DNA of 10,279 nucleotides from Elusimicrobiaceae bacterium (GCA_017647245.1 JAGCKY010000149.1:1-10279); one strand, 5' to 3'. Positions 1 to 6,333 are shown, counted from the stretch's first letter. Translations and numbers: made by a program. The notes: generated by a model not told the origin, from the letters alone.

Positions 1-834
1 CGTCGTACCCATAAAAGCAATTTGCTGGCCGCGTTTGACTACATCGCCCTCTTTTACTTTTACGCCGGTGGTGTGGGCGTAAAGCGTAGAATAGCCAAAG
101 CCGTGGTCAATGAGCACCGCTTGTCCGTATCCGTTTACCCACCCGGTGTGGCGTACCACGCCGTTGGCGGTGGCAACGATGGGGCTGTCGGGTTTACCGG
201 CAAAGTCTACGCCGTTATGCATACGCCCGGTCGGACGTCCGAACGGGTCGTGGCGGTAGCCAAAGCCGGAACTGATACGCGCCGAAGACGGGCGGATAGA
301 AGGGGTAGAATCGTTGCCCTCTACCTGATTGGCATAGTACCAGGCAATTTCCTGGAAAGAAGCCAACCGCTCTTGCGCGTCTTCCTGCATACTGTCAATG
401 TATTTTTCAAATTCGTCTACGTCAAAATCTTTTAAATCGGCACCGAATAATTTGCGGGCACGCTCGTCTGCTTTTTGGTTTTTTTCTTCCAATTCTTTGG
501 GCAGTTTGACCAGTTTACTGCCGGGCATGCCGAGCATTTGGCGCATTTGGCTGTCGGTCGTTTGGGTTAAGTTTAAATACTTGCGCCCGCGTTCCAATTC
601 ATCGGCAATGAGTTGCATTTTCACGTGCATAATTTGGTTGTCGGCTTTGATGACTTGGTAGTCATACATTTTACTCCACGCCCAAAATGCACCCAACGTC
701 AGCACTAGCCACAGGCCGATGATACACGTTAAACTCAGTCCCGTGAGCTTAAATTTCCTAGAAGTACCCGCGCGGGGCATAATCATAATATCCACGCGGT
801 CGCTTAAAAAACGGGACAAAGCATTTTTCGCCAT
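1..834 (-). CDS. M23 family metallopeptidase (LytM-like), C-terminus beyond window
   Basis: Probable zinc-dependent peptidoglycan endopeptidase anchored in the inner membrane and acting in the periplasm. Translating the minus strand gives 278 residues with no stop before the window edge. Residues 31-53 form one hydrophobic membrane segment after a basic N-terminus. Residues 60-160 are charged and helical, probably coiled coil. The M23 domain starts near 188 with SGFGYRHDPFG, followed by HNGVD (ligands H206 and D210) and then H244 and YAH (H254), which match the HxxxD and HxH zinc/catalytic motifs. The last visible stretch (VKEGDVVKRGQQIAFMGTT) is the usual end part of the fold, so only a short C-terminal piece is missing. 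The ATG at 834-832 is the only possible start: an in-frame TAG lies one codon upstream. No Shine-Dalgarno sequence is visible before it. The family is clear; the exact bond cleaved is not. Confidence 0.93.
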   Translation of the reverse strand, partial: MAKNALSRFLSDRVDIMIMPRAGTSRKFKLTGLSLTCIIGLWLVLTLGAFWAWSKMYDYQVIKADNQIMHVKMQLIADELERGRKYLNLTQTTDSQMRQMLGMPGSKLVKLPKELEEKNQKADERARKLFGADLKDFDVDEFEKYIDSMQEDAQERLASFQEIAWYYANQVEGNDSTPSIRPSSARISSGFGYRHDPFGRPTGRMHNGVDFAGKPDSPIVATANGVVRHTGWVNGYGQAVLIDHGFGYSTLYAHTTGVKVKEGDVVKRGQQIAFMGTT

Positions 835-909
835 ACACTATTATTCTATCATATTGCGGGGGGATTGTAGGGTTTTGGCCGGGGCCGTTAAAAATTTCAA
901 AAATAGGGC

Positions 910-937
910 TTGACTTGTTTTTTTTTTTTGGTACAAT
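910..937 (+). promoter_or_regulatory. Promoter of first pilin, 16 bp spacer with T12 tract
   Basis: A sigma-70-like promoter: -35 TTGACT (910-915) and -10 TACAAT (932-937). The spacer 916-931 is 16 bases and consists of TG, twelve T, then GG. The AT-rich sequence just upstream (about 886-905) could act as an UP element. The predicted transcription start near 944 leaves a leader of about 137 bases containing the palindromic element. The homologous promoter of the second pilin has thirteen T and a 17-base spacer, so T-tract slippage would be expected to change promoter strength. The boxes are read from sequence; the start site is inferred. Confidence 0.75.
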
Positions 938-964
938 ACAGGGGTACGTGAATATTTTAAATGT

Positions 965-1061
965 CGTCATTGCAGGCGTGGACCTGCAATCCAGCGTCGT
1001 TTATGAGAGTAGTTTTTCCTTATAAACGGCTCTGGATCCTGGATCCATGTCCGGGATGACG
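965..1061 (+). repeat. Cloverleaf-like palindromic element in pilin leader, copy A
   Basis: The outer arms CGTCAT (965-970) and ATGACG (1056-1061) are complementary. They enclose three hairpins: ATTGCAGG/CCTGCAAT (969-976 with 983-990, loop of 6), CCAG...CGTTTAT/ATAAACG...CTGG (991-1004 with 1022-1035, loop of 17, one mismatch plus a G-T pair), and CCTGGA/TCCGGG (1038-1043 with 1050-1055, loop of 6). The outer stem and first hairpin share two bases, as at a multi-branch junction. The layout, with GTCATT, ATCCAG, CTGGAT and ATGAC blocks, resembles short palindromic intergenic repeats found in many bacterial genomes. It lies wholly in the predicted 5' leader and ends just before the ribosome binding site, so it may affect translation or transcript stability. 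Confidence 0.8.
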
Positions 1062-1080
1062 GATTAAAGGAGAGTATTTT

Positions 1081-1626
1081 ATGAAAAAAGCATTTACGCT
1101 GATTGAATTATTAGTCGTTGTTTTAATTATCGGTATACTGGCGGCGATTGCTCTGCCACAATATGAAAAGGCCGTGTGGAAAAGCCGCTACGCACAGGCA
1201 AAAGCAATGGGGATTAGTTTAGCGGAAGCCATGGAAGTGTATTACATGGCAAACGGAAATTATACTGCAGACATTGATAATTTAGATGTAAGTATGCCAG
1301 GTATTACAAGTACAACTTGTGATACGGAAGAAAAAAGAAAGACTGCCAGTGCGTGTTGGTGGTATACAGCATGGGGAATGTGCGTTTTGGAGACAAGGGG
1401 GCGCGTGTTCTGTAAAGTGAAGCGCGGAGGAGAGAGTTATTTAGGATATAGTATATTTCTGCCTAACAGCAGTGTCTATCGTGGAGAGGTTTACTGTCAT
1501 GCAATGAGCGCTTTTAAAGGGTCCACTCCGAATGCATCAGATCTGAATTACCAGATTTGTCAAGCAGAGACGGGTAAAAGAAATCCGGTGCTGACGTGGT
1601 CAGATGAGCCGGGTTTTTTATACTGA
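1081..1626 (+). CDS. Type IV pilin (PilE/PulG-like), first of pair
   Basis: Prepilin-like structural protein, 181 residues, expected to be cleaved by a PilD-type peptidase and assembled into a type IV pilus or pseudopilus. The very short leader MKKA is followed by the class III motif FTLIELL, with Glu at +5 of the mature protein (E9), and a hydrophobic helix to about residue 25. Ala rather than the usual Gly is at -1. The globular part has VYYMANGNYT and LDVSMPG, typical of PilE-like proteins, and six cysteines (80, 92, 101, 111, 139, 160), enough for three disulfides. It ends with a CQxETG motif (160-165) shared with the next pilin. A strong Shine-Dalgarno lies upstream. The body uses more AGA/GGA codons than neighbouring non-pilin genes. 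Major pilin versus minor pilin or pseudopilin cannot be decided from sequence alone. Confidence 0.93.
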   Translation: MKKAFTLIELLVVVLIIGILAAIALPQYEKAVWKSRYAQAKAMGISLAEAMEVYYMANGNYTADIDNLDVSMPGITSTTCDTEEKRKTASACWWYTAWGMCVLETRGRVFCKVKRGGESYLGYSIFLPNSSVYRGEVYCHAMSAFKGSTPNASDLNYQICQAETGKRNPVLTWSDEPGFLY

Positions 1627-1629
1627 TTT

Positions 1630-1698
1630 TTATTTTTTCTTTTTGCTTTTTTTAGCGGGAGTTTTGGCCGGGGCCGTTAAAAATTTCAAAAATAGGGC
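1630..1698 (-). pseudogene. Possible remnant of an amidase-like gene 3' end
   Basis: Read on the minus strand, the spacer between the two pilins gives an open frame ending in TAPAKTPAKKSKKKK and a TAA stop at 1632-1630. The amidase at 2428-4299 ends in SAKKTKSKKK and TAA at nearly the same distance after a pilin stop codon. Further in, the DNA around 1674-1692 (CCGTTAAAAATTTCAAAAAT) resembles 2483-2500 of the amidase (ACCGTAAAAATTCAAAATA), where the protein reads ILNFYG against FLKFLT here. No start or ribosome binding site exists, so this is not a gene. Homology to the amidase tail is an inference; lysine-rich ends can look alike by chance. Part of the same stretch is also present upstream of promoter A (872-909), but without the lysine-rich end. 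Confidence 0.4.
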
Positions 1699-1727
1699 TT
1701 GACTTGTTTTTTTTTTTTTGGTACAAT
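1699..1727 (+). promoter_or_regulatory. Promoter of second pilin, 17 bp spacer with T13 tract
   Basis: -35 TTGACT (1699-1704) and -10 TACAAT (1722-1727). The spacer 1705-1721 is 17 bases (TG, thirteen T, GG), the length usually optimal for sigma-70 holoenzyme. Both boxes are identical to those of the first pilin, so the one-base spacer difference is the only change in the core promoter. The second pilin is therefore predicted to be the more strongly transcribed of the two in this particular sequence. Confidence 0.75.
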
Positions 1728-1754
1728 ACGGGGGTACGTGAATATTTTAAATGT

Positions 1755-1851
1755 CGTCATTGCAGGCGTGGACCTGCAATCCAGCGTCGTTTATGAGAGT
1801 AGTTTTTCCTTATAAACGGCTCTGGATCCCGGATCCATGTCCGGGATGACG
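1755..1851 (+). repeat. Cloverleaf-like palindromic element in pilin leader, copy B
   Basis: Identical to 965-1061 except for one base: C1830 replaces T1040 in the third hairpin, turning a U-G pair into C-G, so pairing is kept in both copies. It occupies the same place between promoter and ribosome binding site. Confidence 0.8.
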
Positions 1852-1870
1852 GATTAAAGGAGAGTATTTT

Positions 1871-2410
1871 ATGAAAAAAGCATTTACGCTGATTGAATTA
1901 TTAGTCGTTGTTTTAATCATCGGCATTTTAGCCGCCATTGCCTTGCCGCAATATCAAAAAGCGGTAATGAAAACTCGTTATGCCGGACTGAAAAATCTGG
2001 TAAGAGGTATCACCACCGCGCAACAAGTGTATTATCTGGCTAACGGAGAATATGCTACAAAGTTGGATGATTTGGATATTAGTTTGCCGGCAGGATATGA
2101 CCCGGAAAAGAGCAGTGATAATCAATACGTGTATGAGTGGGGAAGTTGTGAAACCTATATAAATGCTTCAGAGAAATTGGCGAGCAGTTGTCATAATAAA
2201 CAAATTAGATTATTATACCAAGAAGGCTTGGGCCCCGATTTAATCAGAGACTGTTATGTATTGCGTACCGAGTCCGAGCAAAATACGGATTTACCACTGC
2301 CTAATGCAGTATGCCAAAACGAAACAGGTCTGACGGTTGAAGATAGTAGAGGACGATTTAATAGTATTTCTTTAGGCGAATTTACAAAATATGCCCGCTA
2401 TAGATATTAA
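1871..2410 (+). CDS. Type IV pilin (PilE/PulG-like), second of pair
   Basis: A 179-residue prepilin-like protein with the same first 26 residues or so as the preceding pilin: MKKA leader, FTLIELL with E9, and a hydrophobic helix, then PQYQKAV. The middle shares VYYLANGEYA and LDDLDISLP with the family, but the C-terminal half differs strongly from its neighbour. There are four cysteines (93, 107, 128, 148) instead of six, and the shared CQxETG motif is at 148-153. The same AAAGGAGAG Shine-Dalgarno sets the start. It has its own promoter copy and so need not be cotranscribed with the first pilin. Its stop lies 17 bases from the stop of the convergent amidase, with no clear hairpin terminator between them. 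The role is structural or surface-related; whether the two proteins alternate in one fibre is unknown. Confidence 0.93.
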   Translation: MKKAFTLIELLVVVLIIGILAAIALPQYQKAVMKTRYAGLKNLVRGITTAQQVYYLANGEYATKLDDLDISLPAGYDPEKSSDNQYVYEWGSCETYINASEKLASSCHNKQIRLLYQEGLGPDLIRDCYVLRTESEQNTDLPLPNAVCQNETGLTVEDSRGRFNSISLGEFTKYARYRY

Positions 2411-2427
2411 ATTGGCGGATATAGTTT

Positions 2428-4299
2428 TTATTTCTTTTTAGATTTCGTTTTTTTGGCGGACATCACCGGGGGCGGTTTGACACCGTAAAAATTCAAAATA
2501 CCCTCGTAAATAGTCTGCGCAAACAATTCTCGTCCTTCGTCGCTCATCACGAAAGCTTCCTGCTCCGGCAAAATCATATACGCATTTTCAATTAAAATGC
2601 TGGGCATTTCGCTGATGCGCGGCACAAACAGTACGGTATTATTAATTAGTCCGCTGTCGGTGAGCGGGATTTTTTTATTGAAAGCTTTGTGCACACTCTC
2701 GGCTAGTTTAAAACTGTGCAGATACATATAATACACCGAATATCCCAGCGGTTGCGCAATAGGATTGGCCGTGTCCGGCAGGGCATTGTGGTGCAAACTG
2801 ATAAACAAATGCGCTTTTTCGCGCAAGGCCTTTTTGTAACGGCCGGGCAGAGAAATGTGATTGTCACCTTGGCGCGTCATAATCACGGTCGCGCCGGCGG
2901 CTTGCAATTTAGATTTCAATACTTCGGCCAGTGCCAAATTGGCTTCATATTCCAAAAATCCCGACGGGCTGACCAACCCGTCATAGGGCGGTTTGCGTTT
3001 GGGACTGTGCCCTGCATCTAACAAGATGCGTGCACCCGCCAGCGGTTTTTTGGCGGTGGAGTTGATTTCGGGCTGATGATAGAGCTGTATACCAAAATCC
3101 GTTTCGTCATATTGATATCCGTGCCCCCACAGCGTTTGGTCCGGTTTAATAAAAAGGGTAAATTTAATCATGCCGTCTTGCACAGGTTGCCACGTGATGC
3201 GGTCCAAAATGGGGCTGGTGGCGTCAAAGTCAAAATTGTCTTCAAACGTGTCTGTGTAATAAAAGGCGACTTCCACGCGGTCTTTAAATTCATGCACAGA
3301 AACAGGCACTTGTTGCGTGCCTTTCCACGTAATGCGCGTGACGGTGGGCTCGGCCTGCGTGTGCACCTGCGAAAGCGTATTGGATTGATACGCATTGGCC
3401 CGTGTCAAATCCAGCTTTTCTTCTTCCAGCCAAGCGTGTTCTTGCCCCGTTAAACGCAAGCGGTACAAGCCCTTGTCGCGCCCGTCAATAAGCACATGAC
3501 CAAATGTGCGGTAATACGGGAAAAGATTTCCTTCGTGCACAGGGATTTTGCGCAGTTTAACGCCGGGGTCATTGACGCGCGCGGGTTGCGGCGGTTCTTC
3601 GGGGTCTAAAATTTGAAGTTTTTGCTTGGCCTTAATTTTGACTTTGGTACGGGTAACCGGGTCAAACATACGGTAGGTAATTTTGACCTTGCGCGGCTTT
3701 TGATTATTGGGTATTACATATTGGCCCGTATATAAACCCGGTGTGTGGATATTTTCCTGTAAAGAAATATCTTTTGCATTTTTAATACCCGATAGCGTAG
3801 CGGTTACTTGCGCGCCGGGCGTACCGCGTGCGGAGAGATTGAACGTATCGCCGGGCAAAAGCCAGACGGGTTGATTGGGATAAATTTGCTCGGAGTCAAA
3901 GCGGGCTTTATCTGCAAATTTCTCAAGGGGCGTACCGGGTACGGTAATGTGCCGCACGGCTTGATAGGTTTGCCCTTGGCTTTGCGCGGTCAGCACAATA
4001 TCAAACGGCCCTTGCTTGACGGGAATATAGGCAATAAAGGTGCCGTTTTTAAAAACAGGAACGGCTTGTCCGTTAATGTGCAAGGTAGCTTGCTCTAAAT
4101 TCAGTTTGCCAAATAAATAAATGTTTTGGGCCCCGGCCGCCACGGTGACATTTTCTTGCGGATGTTGCAAGGTAATGGGTGCGCGGTCATTTTGCGCAGA
4201 GGACATACCGGGTAAATACGGCGCCACCGCCATTTGCTGTGCACCGACGGTAAATCCACTTAAAAAAAACAGAGCTGCGCAAAAAAGGATTTTTTTCAT
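2428..4299 (-). CDS. Secreted N-acetylmuramoyl-L-alanine amidase (Amidase_3)
   Basis: Zinc amidase that cleaves the bond between N-acetylmuramic acid and the L-alanine of the stem peptide, expected in the periplasm. The protein is 623 residues long. Residues 1-20 are a signal peptide (KK, hydrophobic core, VGA/QQ). Residues 45-410 form a long beta-rich N-terminal part with probable Ig-like or SH3-like modules, which I cannot assign to a named family. The catalytic domain spans about 421-605: LLDAGH (H431), FLEYEANL (E450), SLHHN (H503) and ILIENAY (E571) match the three zinc ligands and the catalytic glutamate of the AmiA/AmiC type. The tail (614-623) is lysine-rich. Most bacterial amidases of this type are shorter, so the N-terminal extension is notable and may target septal or surface peptidoglycan. 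No Shine-Dalgarno is seen before the ATG. It converges on the pilin and diverges from the Nif3-like gene. Confidence 0.93.
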   Translation of the reverse strand: MKKILFCAALFFLSGFTVGAQQMAVAPYLPGMSSAQNDRAPITLQHPQENVTVAAGAQNIYLFGKLNLEQATLHINGQAVPVFKNGTFIAYIPVKQGPFDIVLTAQSQGQTYQAVRHITVPGTPLEKFADKARFDSEQIYPNQPVWLLPGDTFNLSARGTPGAQVTATLSGIKNAKDISLQENIHTPGLYTGQYVIPNNQKPRKVKITYRMFDPVTRTKVKIKAKQKLQILDPEEPPQPARVNDPGVKLRKIPVHEGNLFPYYRTFGHVLIDGRDKGLYRLRLTGQEHAWLEEEKLDLTRANAYQSNTLSQVHTQAEPTVTRITWKGTQQVPVSVHEFKDRVEVAFYYTDTFEDNFDFDATSPILDRITWQPVQDGMIKFTLFIKPDQTLWGHGYQYDETDFGIQLYHQPEINSTAKKPLAGARILLDAGHSPKRKPPYDGLVSPSGFLEYEANLALAEVLKSKLQAAGATVIMTRQGDNHISLPGRYKKALREKAHLFISLHHNALPDTANPIAQPLGYSVYYMYLHSFKLAESVHKAFNKKIPLTDSGLINNTVLFVPRISEMPSILIENAYMILPEQEAFVMSDEGRELFAQTIYEGILNFYGVKPPPVMSAKKTKSKKK

Positions 4300-4325
4300 A
4301 CGTATAAAAATGATAACATAATTCT
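4300..4325. promoter_or_regulatory. Very short divergent intergenic region without clear RBS
   Basis: Only 26 bases separate the start codons of the amidase (minus) and the Nif3-like gene (plus). The sequence is AT-rich, with TATAAA at 4303-4308 on the plus strand and TATGTT on the minus strand as weak -10 candidates. Neither start has a purine-rich Shine-Dalgarno. The promoters probably reach into the coding regions, and the mRNAs may be leaderless or nearly so. I cannot place a convincing -35 box for either gene. Confidence 0.35.
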
Positions 4326-5081
4326 ATGGCAACGCGCGAGGATGTTGTTAAATTCCTAAATGAATATCTGTTGGCAGACAGCATTGCAGACAACAGTTTG
4401 AACGGCTTGCAAGTGCAAGGCCGCGCGCGTGTGCGCAAAATCGTGTTTGGCGTGTCGGCCAATTTGGCATTGTTTGAACGAGCCAAAAAAGCCGGAGCGG
4501 ATATGATTATCGTGCACCATGGGATTTTGTGGGGCAAAGAGCAAGCGCTGACGGGTACCTTTGGTAGTCGGGTCGGGTTTTTGCTCAAAAACGATATTAG
4601 TTTACTGGGGTATCATTTGCCTTTAGATAAGCACCCCGTCGTCGGACATAATGCGCTACTGCTCAAAGCGGCCGGGGCGCATGATTTTAAACCGTTCGCC
4701 AGCTATCACGGGCAGACTATTGGTTTTTGGGGCACGCTTCCCAAAGCATTGCCTGTCAAAACAGTTGTGCAAAAATTAGAACGGGTATGCGGCGGCAAAG
4801 CGCAAGTGTTGCCGTATGGTCCGCAAAAAATCCGCACGGTAGGTATCTTTAGCGGCGGCGGGTGGAGTATGATACCCGACGGCGTAGAGCTGGGGCTGGA
4901 TTTGTTTGTAACCGGAGTATTAGATGAGCCCGCACAGGAATTATGCCGCGAGGGCCGTATTACGTGCGCCGCGTTGGGGCATTATAATTCCGAAAAAATC
5001 GGCGTGCGTGCGCTGATGGAACTGGTGCAAAAACAATTTGATGTAGACGTGCAATTTATAGATATTGCCAATCCTATTTAA
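4326..5081 (+). CDS. Nif3-like dinuclear metal center protein (YbgI/DUF34 family)
   Basis: Member of the widespread NIF3/YbgI family, which binds two metal ions; it is often annotated as GTP cyclohydrolase I type 2-like, but its cellular function is poorly settled. The protein has 251 residues, the usual length for the short form without the inserted central domain. Metal-site motifs are visible: IIVHHG (H64, H65), YHLPLDKH (H97, D101) and GHYNSEKIG (H219, E223), with the same spacing as in E. coli YbgI. The N-terminal NSLNGLQVQG is also typical. It is the first gene of a tight plus-strand run: the next gene starts 19 bases after its stop. No Shine-Dalgarno precedes the ATG; this start gives the standard family N-terminus. 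The link to the pilus genes further down the run is positional only. Confidence 0.92.
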   Translation: MATREDVVKFLNEYLLADSIADNSLNGLQVQGRARVRKIVFGVSANLALFERAKKAGADMIIVHHGILWGKEQALTGTFGSRVGFLLKNDISLLGYHLPLDKHPVVGHNALLLKAAGAHDFKPFASYHGQTIGFWGTLPKALPVKTVVQKLERVCGGKAQVLPYGPQKIRTVGIFSGGGWSMIPDGVELGLDLFVTGVLDEPAQELCREGRITCAALGHYNSEKIGVRALMELVQKQFDVDVQFIDIANPI

Positions 5082-5088
5082 ATTATAT

Positions 5089-5095
5089 GAGAGGG
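5089..5095 (+). promoter_or_regulatory. RBS that fixes the start of the M20 peptidase
   Basis: GAGAGGG lies five bases before the ATG at 5101. An in-frame ATG at 5065 would extend the protein by 12 residues into the end of the Nif3-like gene, but it has no ribosome binding site and adds residues that do not look like the family N-terminus. Confidence 0.7.
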
Positions 5096-5100
5096 AAAAA

Positions 5101-6333
5101 ATGACAAACGAATTACTCAAAAAAATTGACGGATACCGGGATTTCATTATTGATATCCAAACCAAAATGACGGCTTGCCCGGCGATAACACCGCACATTG
5201 AAGGCGGAAAAGGGGAAAGCGCCAAAGCAAAAGTGATATTAGATTTTTTGAAGAAAATGAAATTTGACGAAATTAAAGTAGTAGAAGTAAAAGATGCTAA
5301 ATCTCCCACGGGCGTGCGTCCCAACATCATTGCCAAATACTATGGAAAAAACCGCCAGAAAACCTTGTGGGTTATGGCGCATATGGACGTGGTGCCGCCG
5401 GGCGATTTATCTATGTGGAAAACCGACCCGTATAAAGTGGTGGTGAAAGGGGATAAAATTTACGGCCGCGGTTGCGAAGATAATCAGCAAGGTTTGGTAT
5501 CGGGTTTGCTGGTGGCCAAAGCTTTAATGGAAAGCAATGTCCGCCCGCCGGTAAACTATGCGCTGCTACTCAATGCCGATGAAGAAATGGGCAGTGACTT
5601 TGGTATTATTTCGCTACTTAAAAAACATAAGAATTTGTTCGGCAAACAAGACGGTTTTATTGTGCCCGACGGCGGAAACCCGCAAGGTACCATGATTGAA
5701 ATTGCCGAGAAAAATATGATTTGGCTTAAAATCACTACCACGGGTAAACAAGCGCATGCCTCTACGCCCAACAACGGAAACAATGCCTTTGTGGCGGCGA
5801 GTCACTTGATTGTGGAGTTGCGCAACTTATACAAGAAATTTAACAAGAAAAATAATTTATTTGCCGATATTAATCACAGCGTCTTTGAGCCGACTAAGCG
5901 CGAAGCCAATGTGCCTAACGTCAACACCATTCCGGGCAGCGATGTGTTCTATATGGACTGTCGTGTGTTGCCTTGCTATACCAATAAACAGGTCATTGCG
6001 GAAATTGCCAAAACGGCTAAAGGCATTGAAAAGAAATTCGGCGTGAAAATCAAAATTGAAGAACTGATTTGCGAAAGTTCCAAACCGACGGATAAAAACG
6101 CCCCGATGGTAAAACTCATTGCCAAAGCGGTAAAAGAAGTTTACCACAATAAACCGCAGGTACAAGGTGTGGGCGGCGGAACGGTGGCGGCATTCTTGCG
6201 CAACGGCGGATTTCCGGCGGTGGTATTTTCCAAATTAGACGAAACGATGCACGGTCCGAATGAGTATTCCAGTATTAAAAATACCATTGGCGATGCCAAA
6301 GTATTTGCTAAAGTAGTGATGAATCTGAAATAA
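5101..6333 (+). CDS. M20 family metallopeptidase (ArgE/DapE/ACY1-like)
   Basis: Cytosolic di-zinc hydrolase of the M20 family, which removes acyl groups or cleaves small peptides; the substrate here is not predictable. The protein has 410 residues and no signal peptide. The metal and catalytic motifs are complete: AHMDVVPPG (H94, D96), GRGCEDNQQG (D127), NADEEMGS (E161 catalytic base, E162 ligand), VPDGG (D190) and MHGPNEY (H384). The lid/dimerisation domain carries KQAHASTP (H219). The GGGTVAAFLRNGGFPAV segment before the last histidine resembles the DapE/ArgE-related M20 metallo-hydrolases common in archaea and anaerobes rather than true DapE. The start at 5101 is chosen for its Shine-Dalgarno. 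The pseudopilin begins nine bases after its stop, so the two are almost certainly cotranscribed. Confidence 0.92.
   Translation: MTNELLKKIDGYRDFIIDIQTKMTACPAITPHIEGGKGESAKAKVILDFLKKMKFDEIKVVEVKDAKSPTGVRPNIIAKYYGKNRQKTLWVMAHMDVVPPGDLSMWKTDPYKVVVKGDKIYGRGCEDNQQGLVSGLLVAKALMESNVRPPVNYALLLNADEEMGSDFGIISLLKKHKNLFGKQDGFIVPDGGNPQGTMIEIAEKNMIWLKITTTGKQAHASTPNNGNNAFVAASHLIVELRNLYKKFNKKNNLFADINHSVFEPTKREANVPNVNTIPGSDVFYMDCRVLPCYTNKQVIAEIAKTAKGIEKKFGVKIKIEELICESSKPTDKNAPMVKLIAKAVKEVYHNKPQVQGVGGGTVAAFLRNGGFPAVVFSKLDETMHGPNEYSSIKNTIGDAKVFAKVVMNLK

Larger units (their letters stand above)
872..1127 (+). repeat. Pilin 5' unit, copy A of near-identical direct repeat
   Basis: This stretch matches 1661-1917 with only two substitutions (A940/G1730 and T1040/C1830) and one T insertion/deletion in a homopolymer. 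It carries an AT-rich upstream part, a promoter, a palindromic leader element, a Shine-Dalgarno (AAAGGAGAG, 1066-1074, eight bases from AGGAG to the ATG) and the first 47 bases of a pilin gene. Identity ends sharply on both sides: at 871/1660 on the left and at 1128/1918 on the right, where the coding sequences begin to differ even at synonymous sites. It is either a recent duplication or a region kept alike by gene conversion. Confidence 0.95.
1661..1917 (+). repeat. Pilin 5' unit, copy B of near-identical direct repeat
   Basis: Second copy of the unit at 872-1127, offset by 789 bases before the T tract and 790 after it. Content is the same: upstream AT-rich part, promoter, palindromic leader, AAAGGAGAG ribosome binding site (1856-1864) and the start of a pilin gene. 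Its T tract is one base longer and its third hairpin is perfectly paired (CCCGGA/TCCGGG). Confidence 0.95.

Noticed and set aside
758..970. Minus-strand ORF of 70 codons upstream of the M23 gene
   Set aside because: It overlaps the M23 start in another frame and runs through the pilin promoter. Its poly-lysine part is just the T tract read backwards.
961..1059. Upstream ORF of 32 codons spanning the palindromic leader element (also in copy B)
   Set aside because: No ribosome binding site precedes its ATG, the frame simply runs through the repeat, and the peptide has no recognisable feature. The openness is better explained by repeat base composition.
1627..1660. T-rich stretch after the first pilin as an intrinsic terminator
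   Set aside because: No GC-rich hairpin precedes the T runs, and the sequence is better explained as a lysine-rich coding tail on the other strand.
872..1917. The repeated 256 bp units as insertion sequence or MITE ends
   Set aside because: They are direct, not inverted, copies, include coding sequence, and show no target-site duplication or transposase. Only the internal 97 bp palindrome has a mobile-repeat-like form.
3076..3453. Plus-strand ORF of 125 codons inside the amidase gene, and similar long antisense frames elsewhere
   Set aside because: Each lies fully antisense to a gene with clear catalytic motifs, and none shows a family motif or ribosome binding site.
5065..5100. Upstream ATG giving a longer M20 peptidase
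   Set aside because: It lies inside the end of the Nif3-like gene with no ribosome binding site, whereas the ATG at 5101 has GAGAGGG at the right distance.
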